A DNA stretch of 12,401 nt. It comes from Paracoccaceae bacterium. GTDB taxonomy: Bacteria > Pseudomonadota > Alphaproteobacteria > Rhodobacterales > Rhodobacteraceae. The translations under genes and the position numbers were made by a program. Under the pieces are notes generated by a model. That model ran no database searches, was not told where the DNA came from, and saw only the letters and a list, made by a program, of their open reading frames with translations. Numbering within the stretch: the stretch's first letter is position 1; each line of letters starts with the position of its first letter. The DNA lies in the NCBI GenBank assembly GCA_016764835.1, contig JAESRD010000283.1, positions 1-12,401 on the forward strand, written 5' to 3'. Positions 1 to 7,120 of the stretch are shown in pieces.

Positions 1-255
1 ATAAGATTGGAACACCATGGCAATGCCGCGCTGCGCAGGCGGTACATGGTTGACGACTTGGCCGTCAATTTGCAGCTCGCCCTCAGTTATGCTCTCAAGC
101 CCGGCAATCATACGCAGCAATGTCGATTTACCACAGCCCGACGGGCCGACGAATACAATCAATTCACCGGTGGTGATATCAAGATTGATGTCCTTGAGAA
201 CCTCAACCGTGCCACCATAGGTTTTGCCGATGTTGGTGAGTTTCAGATCAGCCAT
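1..255 (-). CDS. aglK: AglK, ATP-binding subunit of alpha-glucoside ABC transporter (partial, N-terminal 85 residues)
   Basis: Cytoplasmic ATPase that would power the AglEFG importer. The visible part begins [15 protein letters not shown] and contains a complete Walker A motif, GPSGCGKST, at about residues 37-45, followed by LLRMIAGLE. It ends at the Q-loop (MVFQSY), which sits right on the window edge. The Walker B, signature and C-terminal regulatory domains lie outside. This pattern matches MalK/UgpC/AglK-type sugar ATPases, and the position directly after aglA fits the known aglEFGAK order. Two in-frame ATGs exist, at 261 and 255. The Shine-Dalgarno AGGGAG at 267-262 abuts the first but lies six bases before the second, so 255 is chosen. 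The start overlaps the end of aglA by eight bases, suggesting translational coupling. The sugar specificity is inferred from context. Confidence 0.93.
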   Translation of the reverse strand, partial: MADLKLTNIGKTYGGTVEVLKDINLDITTGELIVFVGPSGCGKSTLLRMIAGLESITEGELQIDGQVVNHVPPAQRGIAMVFQSY

Positions 256-1927
256 TGCCATCTCCCTGTTCAATACTTTGTTCAATTCTGCGGGCGATAC
301 AAGCTTGCCATGGCGCAAGCTGCACATTCCCGTGACTATTCGTTTTTGCGTTATTCGCTTCAGTTTCAATCCAAGTCCAACTGCCCGCCGGAAGCGTCAG
401 CGCGGCGGTGTTGGCCGACAGATTGAAACCGCAAAACAGCTCTTGATCACCCTGCTTGCGGGTAAAACTCAGCACATCGCCGCTGGCGCTTTGCCCGGTT
501 AATGATCCTTTGATCAGCGCAGGCAATCCGGCCCGCAGCTTGATCATGCGCCGGTAATGATGCACCAGCGCTGTGGGGTCTGCCGCCTGCGCCTTGGCGC
601 TGCGAGGCAAATGTTCGGGGGCGACCGGCAGCCAAGGTTTGGCGCCGGAAAAGCCGCCATTCATGTTTGAGCTTTCCCACGCTATCGGAGTGCGACAGCC
701 ATCGCGGCCCTTAAAGTCTGGCCAAAACTCTATGCCATATGGGTCTTGCAGGTCTTCAAATTTCAGTGCGGCCTCCGACAGACTAAACTCTTCGCCCTGA
801 TAAAGACAGACCGAACCACGCAGACAAAGCAGCAATGTGGCGTAGGCGCGCGCGGCGGCGTCGTCCAATCCCCAACGGCTATAATGGCGCATGACATCAT
901 GGTTGGAATAGGCCCAGCAGGCCCAGCTATCGGGGGCAAAACGTGCAAGTTTATCAAGCAGATCAACCGCGTTTTGGGCCGTCAGCCGCGCCGGTTGCAG
1001 CAGGTCAAACGCGTAACACATCTGAACCTTGTCACCGCCGCTGGTATATTCGGCCATGATCTCAAGTCCGCGCTGCGCATCGCCAACCTCGCCCACAGCC
1101 GCCGCACCATAAGGTTCCATCAAGGCGCGAAATTTCTTAAGAAATTCAAGTGTTTCCGGTTGGTTCTTCGAGTAGATATGCTCTTGCCAATTATACGGGT
1201 TTACCGCAGGCGCTATCGAGTTGTTTCGATCTTCTGGTTTTAGCGCAGGATTGTCGCGTAACTCTTTGTCAGCAAAGTAGAAATTGATTGTATCGAGCCT
1301 GAAACCATCAACCCCGCGCCGCAGCCAAAACTCTTCGACATCCAACAGCGCTGTTTGCACATCTTGGTTATGCAGGTTCAGATCTGGCTGGCTGGGCAGG
1401 AAGTTATGCAGATAGTATTGCATGCGCCCGCCATGCCAGTGCCAAGCCGAGCCGCCAAAGACCGAGAGCCAATTATTCGGCGGTGTGCCGTCAGGCTTGG
1501 CGTCGGCCCACACATACCAATCGGCATATTTGTTGTCAGCGCTTTGCTGGCTTTGTTGAAACCAAGGATGCTCGTTTGATGAATGGCTGAGCACGAGGTC
1601 AATCATCACCCGCAGGCCCAAATCATGGGCCCGCTTGATCACCGCATCAAAGTCAGCCAAGGTACCAAACATTGGATCAACATCGCAATAGTTCGACACA
1701 TCATAGCCAAAGTCTTGCATTGGCGAGGCGAAGAACGGGCTGATCCAAATTGCATCAACCCCGAGCGAGGCAATATGCGGCAGACGGGTGACGATGCCTG
1801 CCAGATCACCAATGCCATCATCATTGCTGTCTTGAAAGCTGCGCGGGTAGATTTGGTAAATCACCGCCCCGCGCCACCAGTCAGCGTCAACGCCTGTGTC
1901 CAGTTGAAGTTTGCTCATCTGGGTCAT
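248..1927 (-). CDS. aglA: AglA, GH13 family alpha-glucosidase
   Basis: Cytoplasmic alpha-glucosidase that hydrolyses imported alpha-glucosides such as sucrose, maltose or trehalose-like substrates to free glucose. There is no signal peptide. Counting 559 residues from the chosen start, the four GH13 regions are visible: region I DLVLSHSS (about 110-117), region [11 protein letters not shown] with nucleophile Asp212, region III AVGEVGD with acid/base Glu280, and region IV SNHD with Asp344. The SH in region I, in place of the more common NH, is as I recall it in alpha-glucosidases of this subgroup. The reading frame is open upstream to 2035, but that part lies inside aglG. The ATG at 1927 overlaps the aglG stop as ATGA, and a second ATG at 1918 is a possible alternative. 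It lies between the permease and ATPase genes, the standard agl layout. The exact substrate cannot be read from sequence. Confidence 0.95.
   Translation of the reverse strand: MTQMSKLQLDTGVDADWWRGAVIYQIYPRSFQDSNDDGIGDLAGIVTRLPHIASLGVDAIWISPFFASPMQDFGYDVSNYCDVDPMFGTLADFDAVIKRAHDLGLRVMIDLVLSHSSNEHPWFQQSQQSADNKYADWYVWADAKPDGTPPNNWLSVFGGSAWHWHGGRMQYYLHNFLPSQPDLNLHNQDVQTALLDVEEFWLRRGVDGFRLDTINFYFADKELRDNPALKPEDRNNSIAPAVNPYNWQEHIYSKNQPETLEFLKKFRALMEPYGAAAVGEVGDAQRGLEIMAEYTSGGDKVQMCYAFDLLQPARLTAQNAVDLLDKLARFAPDSWACWAYSNHDVMRHYSRWGLDDAAARAYATLLLCLRGSVCLYQGEEFSLSEAALKFEDLQDPYGIEFWPDFKGRDGCRTPIAWESSNMNGGFSGAKPWLPVAPEHLPRSAKAQAADPTALVHHYRRMIKLRAGLPALIKGSLTGQSASGDVLSFTRKQGDQELFCGFNLSANTAALTLPAGSWTWIETEANNAKTNSHGNVQLAPWQACIARRIEQSIEQGDGNG
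262..267 (-). promoter_or_regulatory. Ribosome binding site of aglK
   Basis: AGGGAG on the minus strand, inside the last codons of aglA. The spacing of six bases favours the ATG at 255 over the one at 261, which would have no spacing. Confidence 0.6.
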
Positions 1928-3075
1928 TTCACCGACCCAGCCAACAACCCGCGCACGAGGTACTTTTGCATGACAAAGAACACCACCAGCGGCACGGCGA
2001 TAGAGACAAAGGCCGCTGTGGCCAAGATCTCCCAATTGCCGCCTCTGGTGCCAAGTAGCTCGACGATTTGCTTGGTCATCACCGTGGTCTCGCCGCTACT
2101 GTCAATCAGGAACACCAAGGCCACCAGCAGGTCATTCCATGTCCAGAGGAACTGGAAGATGGCGAAGGAGGCCAGAGCCGGGAAGCTGAGCGGCAGGATG
2201 ATTTTCATGAAGATCTGAAAATCTGACGCACCATCAACTTTGGCATTCTCAATAATATCGCGCGGTAGCCCGACCATATAATTGCGCAGCAAGTAGATCG
2301 CCATGGGCAGGCCAAAGCCGGTATGCGCAAGCCATACCCCCAAATACCCTTTGCCAATGCCAACTTGATTATGCAGCTTTAACAGCGGGATAAGCGCCAG
2401 TTGCAAGGGCACGACCAAGAGCGCCACGACCGCCGCGATCAGCAAAGCCCGCCCGGGAAACTCCATCCAAGCCAGCGCATAGGCAGCAAAGGCAGCCACG
2501 AGGATCGGGATGATGGTCGCCGGGATTGTCACCGTTAGCGTGTTGAAGAACGCTTTGCCCATACCTTCATTATTGTCAGGGTCGAACAACATGGCGCGGT
2601 AATTGTCGAAGGTAAATTCTGGCGGTGCCGTGATCGTGGCAAACACCCGCTGGCCCCGGCCTGACATCTGATCTTCAGTGCCAGTCCATGTGTAGTTGCC
2701 AGCCGCATCAACAGTGATCGTCTCACCGTCGCCCAGATCTGCCGTGTCACCGGCCACGTAAGTGTCGATCTCGCGCGACGAGGTGCCCCAAACGCCGATC
2801 TCGCTGGTCGAGCCATCGTCAAACAACCGGCCTTCTACATAGTAGAGACCGTCGCGCTCAATACGAAAATCGTCAGGGTCTGCGGTGCGCAAAGTTACGT
2901 TTTGTACCGAGGAGAACATAGAGTTCCACCAGCCGCTGGTTGATATCTGGTCTGTGGTCCGAAAGGACGAGACCAGCAGACCAACCGTTGGGAAGACCCA
3001 GAGGGCGACCAAGGCCAGAACACTCAGATGAACCGCCCATGTCAGGCTAGATTTTGTTCCTGCAATATTGTCCAT
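1924..3075 (-). CDS. aglG: AglG, alpha-glucoside ABC transporter permease
   Basis: Inner-membrane permease of the MalG type, partner of AglF. In the 383-residue product, one membrane segment lies at about 14-36, followed by a long hydrophilic loop (about 41-157), then a block of five or so membrane segments from about 174 to the end. The EAA loop that docks on the ATPase is at about 276-299 (ENAKVDGAS, then IILPLSFPA). The loop makes the protein about 100 residues longer than a typical MalG. It is in frame, between conserved segments, and presumably periplasmic. The start is chosen as ATG at 3075, which shares one base with the aglF stop (TGATG) and has AAGGAG eight bases upstream at 3089-3084. 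A GTG one codon earlier is the alternative. It ends in an ATGA overlap with aglA. Confidence 0.95.
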   Translation of the reverse strand: MDNIAGTKSSLTWAVHLSVLALVALWVFPTVGLLVSSFRTTDQISTSGWWNSMFSSVQNVTLRTADPDDFRIERDGLYYVEGRLFDDGSTSEIGVWGTSSREIDTYVAGDTADLGDGETITVDAAGNYTWTGTEDQMSGRGQRVFATITAPPEFTFDNYRAMLFDPDNNEGMGKAFFNTLTVTIPATIIPILVAAFAAYALAWMEFPGRALLIAAVVALLVVPLQLALIPLLKLHNQVGIGKGYLGVWLAHTGFGLPMAIYLLRNYMVGLPRDIIENAKVDGASDFQIFMKIILPLSFPALASFAIFQFLWTWNDLLVALVFLIDSSGETTVMTKQIVELLGTRGGNWEILATAAFVSIAVPLVVFFVMQKYLVRGLLAGSVK

Positions 3076-4301
3076 CACTGCATCTCCTTGCGGGCATTAT
3101 AAATGTTCCAGATCAGAATTGGCGTCACCAGCAGCATGATAATCATCGCCGCGGCTGAGCCTACGCCCCAATCATTGGCGCGGAACAACTCGTCATACAT
3201 GAAGTTGGCCAGCACTTGGGTTTCCCATTGGCCGTTGGTCATTGCAAACACGATGTCAAAAACCTTGAGCACGATGATTGTCACCGTGGTCCAGACCACA
3301 ACGATCGTGCTCATGATCTGCGGCACCTTGATCTTGAAGAAGACCTGCATTGGCCCGGCGCCGTCAATGATCGCCGCTTCAATGGTCTCTTCCGGAATAC
3401 CGCGCAAAGCGGCCGAGAGGATAACCATGGCAAAGCCAGTTTGGATCCAGATCAGAACGATCATCAGGAAGATGGAGTTCCAGAAGGGCAATGTCAGCCA
3501 TGTTTGCGGGGTGCCGTAATTAAACGTCGCCGTCGTCAGACTGTAGAGCCCGCTGAGGCAAGACCAGACCAGCCAAGCGCAGACCAGCATGACCAGGCCA
3601 CGCAGCAGCTTGGTCCAGGTCGCGCCGTGGTTTATCTTTTGGTACGAATACCAGCCAACAAAGATGGCGAGGGCGCCGACGGATAACAGCAACAAGCCCG
3701 GAATGATACGCAGCAACAGCACCGAGCCAACGCCGCCGTCAAACCGCAGCCAGAGCGCGTTGAGCACACCAATCTGCTCTTGGTCAATTGGCCGTGTGTC
3801 ATAGATCAGCTTAAAGATCACCGCCGCACCAACGAATGAAATCGCCATCGGCATAAAAATCAGTGATTTAGCGAAGTTACCCCAAGAAATTCGATCTGTC
3901 AGCTGCGCGGCAAGCAGGCCAAAGGCCGTCGCACCTGCGGGGACCACAACCAGCCACATCATGTTGTTACGCATGGCTTCCCAGAACTTCTTTTCAGCAA
4001 ACATTTGCCGGTAATTATCAAGGCCTACAAACTGTGAGCCACCGCCCGGCAGACGCTCTGTCAATGACAGTCGCAGCGTTTCAAAAACCGGATAGGCAAG
4101 GTAAATGCCAAGAGCCAAAATAGCCGGAAACAGGAACAGCCAAGGCCGAATGATATTCGCCCGGTTAATGTTGCGCCCGGCATTTTTGCCTGTGGGCGGA
4201 CATAATACTTTGTCGAGAAAGACATTTGAAAAGTAGAAGTAGCTAATACAGCCGCCAACACCGATGACTATTGTAAGCAAACCTTGAAGTGCAGGATGCA
4301 T
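3075..4301 (-). CDS. aglF: AglF, alpha-glucoside ABC transporter permease with an extra membrane segment
   Basis: Inner-membrane permease of the MalF type, forming the translocation channel with AglG. The 408-residue product has membrane segments at about 5-27, 52-73, 115-133, 145-166, 194-217, 232-256, 273-297, 331-352 and 383-402. The EAA loop is at about 304-328 (EETIEAAIIDGAG). The stretch from about 190 to 263, with two hydrophobic segments, seems to be added relative to the AglF proteins I remember, where the preceding region runs almost directly into the PQTWLTLPFWNS segment. I could not align to confirm this. The start is ATG at 4301 with an AGGGGG Shine-Dalgarno five bases upstream. 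It is separated from aglE by 126 bases containing inverted repeats, and overlaps aglG by one base. Sugar specificity is from operon context. Confidence 0.94.
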   Translation of the reverse strand: MHPALQGLLTIVIGVGGCISYFYFSNVFLDKVLCPPTGKNAGRNINRANIIRPWLFLFPAILALGIYLAYPVFETLRLSLTERLPGGGSQFVGLDNYRQMFAEKKFWEAMRNNMMWLVVVPAGATAFGLLAAQLTDRISWGNFAKSLIFMPMAISFVGAAVIFKLIYDTRPIDQEQIGVLNALWLRFDGGVGSVLLLRIIPGLLLLSVGALAIFVGWYSYQKINHGATWTKLLRGLVMLVCAWLVWSCLSGLYSLTTATFNYGTPQTWLTLPFWNSIFLMIVLIWIQTGFAMVILSAALRGIPEETIEAAIIDGAGPMQVFFKIKVPQIMSTIVVVWTTVTIIVLKVFDIVFAMTNGQWETQVLANFMYDELFRANDWGVGSAAAMIIMLLVTPILIWNIYNARKEMQ

Positions 4302-4323
4302 TCTGTCCCCCTTTAGGGCACAC

Positions 4324-4367
4324 TGGCCCCTTGGCCCCCCGAAGGGCGCGCTGGCCCCAAGGCCGCA
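4324..4367 (-). other. G+C-rich inverted repeat between aglE and aglF
   Basis: The arms CCTTGG (4329-4334) and CCAAGG (4357-4362) can pair. In the minus-strand transcript, the inside contains CCC-UUCG-GGG, a small stem closed by a UUCG tetraloop. No run of U follows on the transcript, so it is not a standard intrinsic terminator. A role in mRNA stability or partial readthrough, lowering permease expression relative to the binding protein, is inference by analogy with the malE-malF gap. Confidence 0.4.
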
Positions 4368-4393
4368 AAAATGTGTGAACTCAATGAGTTGAA

Positions 4394-4417
4394 GGTGGCC
4401 GCGCTGCCGCAGCCACC
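4394..4417 (-). other. Stem-loop just after aglE stop
   Basis: Six-base perfect arms, GGTGGC (4394-4399) and GCCACC (4412-4417), begin eleven bases after the aglE stop codon. No U-tract follows. It would sit at the 3' end of the aglE message and could protect it from 3' exonucleases. This function is inferred. Confidence 0.4.
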
Positions 4418-4427
4418 CTCGGGAGGT

Positions 4428-5788
4428 TTACTTCAAAGCGTCCCATGACGCTTGGATGTCTGCCGCAACTTCTGCTGCATCTGCACCGCCAGCATAATCA
4501 ACCATGCCGGTCCAGAACGAGCCTGCGCCCACGCCGCCGGGCATCAGATCAGATGCGTCAAAGCGGAATGTTGTGGCCCCAAGAAGCACGTCGCCAAGGC
4601 CGCGCAATGTGTCATTGCCGTAGAGCGCGGTGTTTACGCCGTTATGTGGTGTCAGGAAGCCTTGCTGTGCCATCCAGATTTCATGCGCGATTGGAGTTTG
4701 TAGGAACTCCAGTAATGCACGTGCGCCCGGGCTATCGCCTGTGATGGCGAAGAGCGTGCCAGCGCCGAGAACTGGTGAGCCAAGATCGGCTGCAGCATAG
4801 GATGGGAAGTAGAAGAAATCAGCGTCTTCGCCAACAACCGTGCCTTCAGGGAAGAAGGCTGGGATGAAGCTCGCCTGGTGATGCATGTAGCATTGTGGCG
4901 GGCTGGTGAAGATACCCTTTGGGCTTTCGCGGAAATCGGTCGAGGCAACTGTGCCTGCGCCACCGGCGACAAAGTCGTCGTTACGGGCGAAATAACCGAA
5001 CTCTTCGATCGCATTGATAACGCGTGGGTCATCAAACGGGATCTCGTTGGTAACCCATTGGTCATAGACCGACGGCTCAACCGTGCGCAGCATCATGTCT
5101 TCAACCCAGTCGGTTGCTGGCCAGCCAGTCGCACCGCCTGAACCCAGACCAATACACCAAGGTGTCGCGCCATCAGCGACGATCTGCTCCGTCAGGATTT
5201 TGAGGTCTTCGAGCGATGTTGGCACTTCGTAGCCTGCATCTTCAAAGTTCTCAGGCGAATACCACACAAGCGATTTCACATCGACTTTGTAGAAGAAGCC
5301 AAACAGCTCATCGTCGCCGTTTGAGTTGGCATATGTGCCAAGGTCTACCCAAGATTGGCCAGCTGCGTAGTTCTCACGCACCCAGTCGCCAGTGCCTTCG
5401 GCCAATGGCGCAAGAAAGCCACGACGTGCAAGGTCAGCCGCAAGGCCGGGCTGCGGGAAGACGGCGACATTTGCGCAGAACCGGCTTCGGTATCAATAAC
5501 GATCTGCTGCTCAAAGCTGTCGGACCCCGTGTAGCGGATGTCAACATTTGCCGCTTCGCCGAAATATTCCAGCACGCTTTCAACAAGCTCTTGGTCAGCA
5601 CCAAGCCATGGGCCGAAAACCGTAACCTGCACGCCGCCGAGATCGTTTGCAGCGGCAAACGCATCGTAGCTTGCCCAGTTGAAGTCGCCCTCGCCCGGCG
5701 CAAATACCAAGTCAGCATGCGCAGCACTTGCGCTCAGCGTTACAATGGCTGTTGTCGCCAAAGCTGAAGCTATCCGTGTCATTCTCAT
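4428..5788 (-). pseudogene. aglE: AglE, periplasmic alpha-glucoside-binding protein, split by a one-base frameshift
   Basis: Solute-binding component of the ABC importer. The N-terminal frame starts at ATG 5788, six bases after AGGGAGAG, and begins with a clear Sec signal peptide (MRMTRIASALATTAIVTLSA..., likely cleaved after AHA, residue 25). It reads correctly to Ala105 (EAGSA, codon 5476-5474), then runs out of frame to a stop at 5345, giving a 147-residue product. The expected continuation, NVAVFPQPGLAADLARRGF, is in the next frame and runs without interruption to the stop at 4428. Restoring one missing base at about 5473 (GCGCAAATG to GCGCCAAATG) gives one 453-residue protein, about the normal length for AglE. 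There is no other damage, so a sequencing or assembly indel, or a very recent mutation, is likely. The first gene of the operon, it lies right after the AglR control region. Confidence 0.9.
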
Positions 5789-5849
5789 GAATTTCTCTCC
5801 CTAGTTGCGCAAAAGGCGCAAAACGTTACCAAAGCAACCTTCAAACCTT

Positions 5850-5865
5850 TTCAAAGCGCTTTGAA
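5850..5865. promoter_or_regulatory. LacI-type operator O1 (aglE side)
   Basis: A perfect 16-bp palindrome, TTCAAAGCGCTTTGAA, with the central CG usual for LacI-family operators. It lies about two bases downstream of the predicted aglE transcription start, where bound repressor would block initiation or clearance. Binding by AglR is inferred from adjacency and from the matching second site at 6010-6019. Confidence 0.8.
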
Positions 5866-5870
5866 TGCCG

Positions 5871-5892
5871 GGATATTTAGCGGATATTTACC
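5871..5892. repeat. Tandem 11-bp repeat in the aglE promoter
   Basis: Two copies of GGATATTTA followed by GC or CC, with an 11-bp period (5871-5881 and 5882-5892). One copy supplies the presumed -10 region of the aglE promoter. This may be an accident of A+T-rich promoter DNA. Confidence 0.45.
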
Positions 5893-5901
5893 AAATGTCA
5901 A
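5874..5901 (-). promoter_or_regulatory. Predicted sigma-70-type promoter of aglEFGAK
   Basis: On the minus strand, TTGACA (5901-5896) is a perfect -35 box, followed after 16 bases by TAAATA (5879-5874), a weaker -10 box. Transcription would start near 5867, immediately before operator O1, leaving a leader of about 80 bases before aglE. Confidence 0.5.
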
Positions 5902-5967
5902 TGGCAGACCTTAGCATAGAGGCAAAACACCTGTGCGACCGCAGCATTTCTTTCAAATACAACCCCT

Positions 5968-5996
5968 TTGACGTTAGCCTCTGCTAGCGCTAAACT
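5968..5996 (+). promoter_or_regulatory. Predicted sigma-70-type promoter of aglR-GH1-glk
   Basis: TTGACG (5968-5973), a 17-base spacer and TAAACT (5991-5996) match the -35 and -10 boxes at five and four of six positions. The predicted start near 6003 is a few bases before operator O2, which fits autoregulation by AglR. Confidence 0.5.
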
Positions 5997-6009
5997 AACA
6001 CCATAATTT

Positions 6010-6019
6010 AAAGCGCTTT
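6010..6019. promoter_or_regulatory. LacI-type operator O2 (aglR side)
   Basis: A 10-bp palindrome, AAAGCGCTTT, sharing 12 of 14 positions with O1 when flanks are included. It lies 16 bases before the aglR ATG and at about +7 of the predicted promoter. Its centre is 157 bp from that of O1. It is probably the weaker, autoregulatory site. Confidence 0.7.
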
Positions 6020-6035
6020 GGATGGTCGTGACCCG

Positions 6036-7067
6036 ATGAACCTTAAAGAACTGTCTAAGAAATTGGGCCTTAGCCAAACCACGGTTAGCCGGGCGCTCAA
6101 CGGCTATCCGGAAGTAAATAAGGAAACCCGCGACCGGGTGCTCATTGCTGCAGAGCAGCATAATTACCGCGCCAACACCCGAGCGAAGAGCCTGGCCACC
6201 GGCAAATCAATGTCGATCGGCCATGTTATTCCAATGGCGACCAAGCACGAAATGATGAACCCGGTATTTGCTGACTTTATTGCCGGCGCTGGCGAAACCT
6301 ATGCCCGAGCTGGCTATGAGATGGTGATCTCGGTTGTTGATGACGTCAACGAAGAGCGGGTTTACCGGGCGTTCAAATCACGCGGCACGGTTGACGGTGT
6401 TATATTGCACGGGCCCAAGCTCAATGATGCGCGTCTGACCCTGCTAGACGAAATCGGCTTGCCCTATGCTGTTCATGGCCGGGCAACGGGCTATGCGCAC
6501 GACTATTGCTGGCTTGATGTTAACAACCGTTCCGCTTTTCGCCGTGCCACCGACTTCTTGCTTGATCTCGGCCACCGCCGCATTGCGCTGATCAACGGGT
6601 TGGAATTTATGGACTTCGCCGTACGGCGACGGTCTGGTTTTAGCGATGCGTTGCAGGCGCGCGGCATCGGCATCGCCCCCGAATTGATGCGCTCAGATGA
6701 GATGACTGAAGCTTTTGGCTATGAATGCATGCATCAGATGTTGCAACATGATGATCCGCCAACGGCTGTCTTGGTCTCGTCAATGATCTGCGCGTTAGGT
6801 GTGCGCCGGGCCATCGAAGAGACAGGACGGGTCATGGGCCGCGATATTTCAGTCATCACCCATGACGACGCGCTGTCATATCTGCAAAATGGCGGCACGA
6901 TCCCGATTTTTACCGCGACCCGCTCCTCCGTGCGCGACGCCGGGCGCCAACTTGCGCAAATGTTGCTCAACCAAATATCGGAGCCTTTTGCCCCGCTTAA
7001 AACAGTATTGCTCGATGCCGAGCTGATAGCGGGCAGTTCCACTGGCCCTGCCCCGACCATTATCTAA
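6036..7067 (+). CDS. aglR: AglR, LacI-family transcriptional repressor
   Basis: A regulator of 343 residues, the normal length for the family. The N-terminal helix-turn-helix is at about 2-23 (LKELSKKLGLSQTTVSRALNG), followed by the hinge helix region (about 47-56) and a periplasmic-binding-protein-like sugar-sensing and dimerisation domain to the C terminus, which ends in the family-typical DAELIAGSST. It probably represses both the divergent aglEFGAK operon and its own transcript through the paired palindromes upstream, and is released by an alpha-glucoside or a product of it. The effector cannot be read from sequence. The start is chosen at ATG 6036, which places the helix-turn-helix at the extreme N terminus as usual. 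The in-frame TTG at 6018 lies inside the operator and is unlikely. The Shine-Dalgarno is weak (GGATGG, ten bases away). A GH1 gene follows after 53 bases. Confidence 0.92.
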   Translation: MNLKELSKKLGLSQTTVSRALNGYPEVNKETRDRVLIAAEQHNYRANTRAKSLATGKSMSIGHVIPMATKHEMMNPVFADFIAGAGETYARAGYEMVISVVDDVNEERVYRAFKSRGTVDGVILHGPKLNDARLTLLDEIGLPYAVHGRATGYAHDYCWLDVNNRSAFRRATDFLLDLGHRRIALINGLEFMDFAVRRRSGFSDALQARGIGIAPELMRSDEMTEAFGYECMHQMLQHDDPPTAVLVSSMICALGVRRAIEETGRVMGRDISVITHDDALSYLQNGGTIPIFTATRSSVRDAGRQLAQMLLNQISEPFAPLKTVLLDAELIAGSSTGPAPTII

Positions 7068-7120
7068 ACATCAATTTTGATCATGCCAAACGCCGCTGAC
7101 AAACCTAAAAGGACGATGTA

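Noticed and set aside
1928..2035. Upstream extension of aglA into aglG
   Set aside because: The extra 36 residues are read out of frame through the conserved C terminus of AglG, and the GH13 domain begins just after the ATG at 1927.
1583..2218. Open frame of 211 codons on the plus strand across aglA and aglG
   Set aside because: It spans the junction of two well-supported genes on the other strand, and its translation looks like no protein family.
5465..5480. Programmed frameshifting as the explanation for the split aglE
   Set aside because: There is no slippery heptamer, downstream pseudoknot or internal Shine-Dalgarno that I can see, and binding proteins are not known to use it. A one-base indel is simpler.
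5985..5992. TAGCGCTA as a third AglR operator
   Set aside because: Only eight bases are symmetric, and the flanking AAA/TTT of the other two sites is missing. It overlaps the spacer and first two bases of the predicted -10 box of the aglR promoter, and is probably chance.
6018..6035. TTG start for aglR at 6018
   Set aside because: It lies within operator O2 and would add six residues ahead of a helix-turn-helix that normally begins at the N terminus. The ATG at 6036 fits better.
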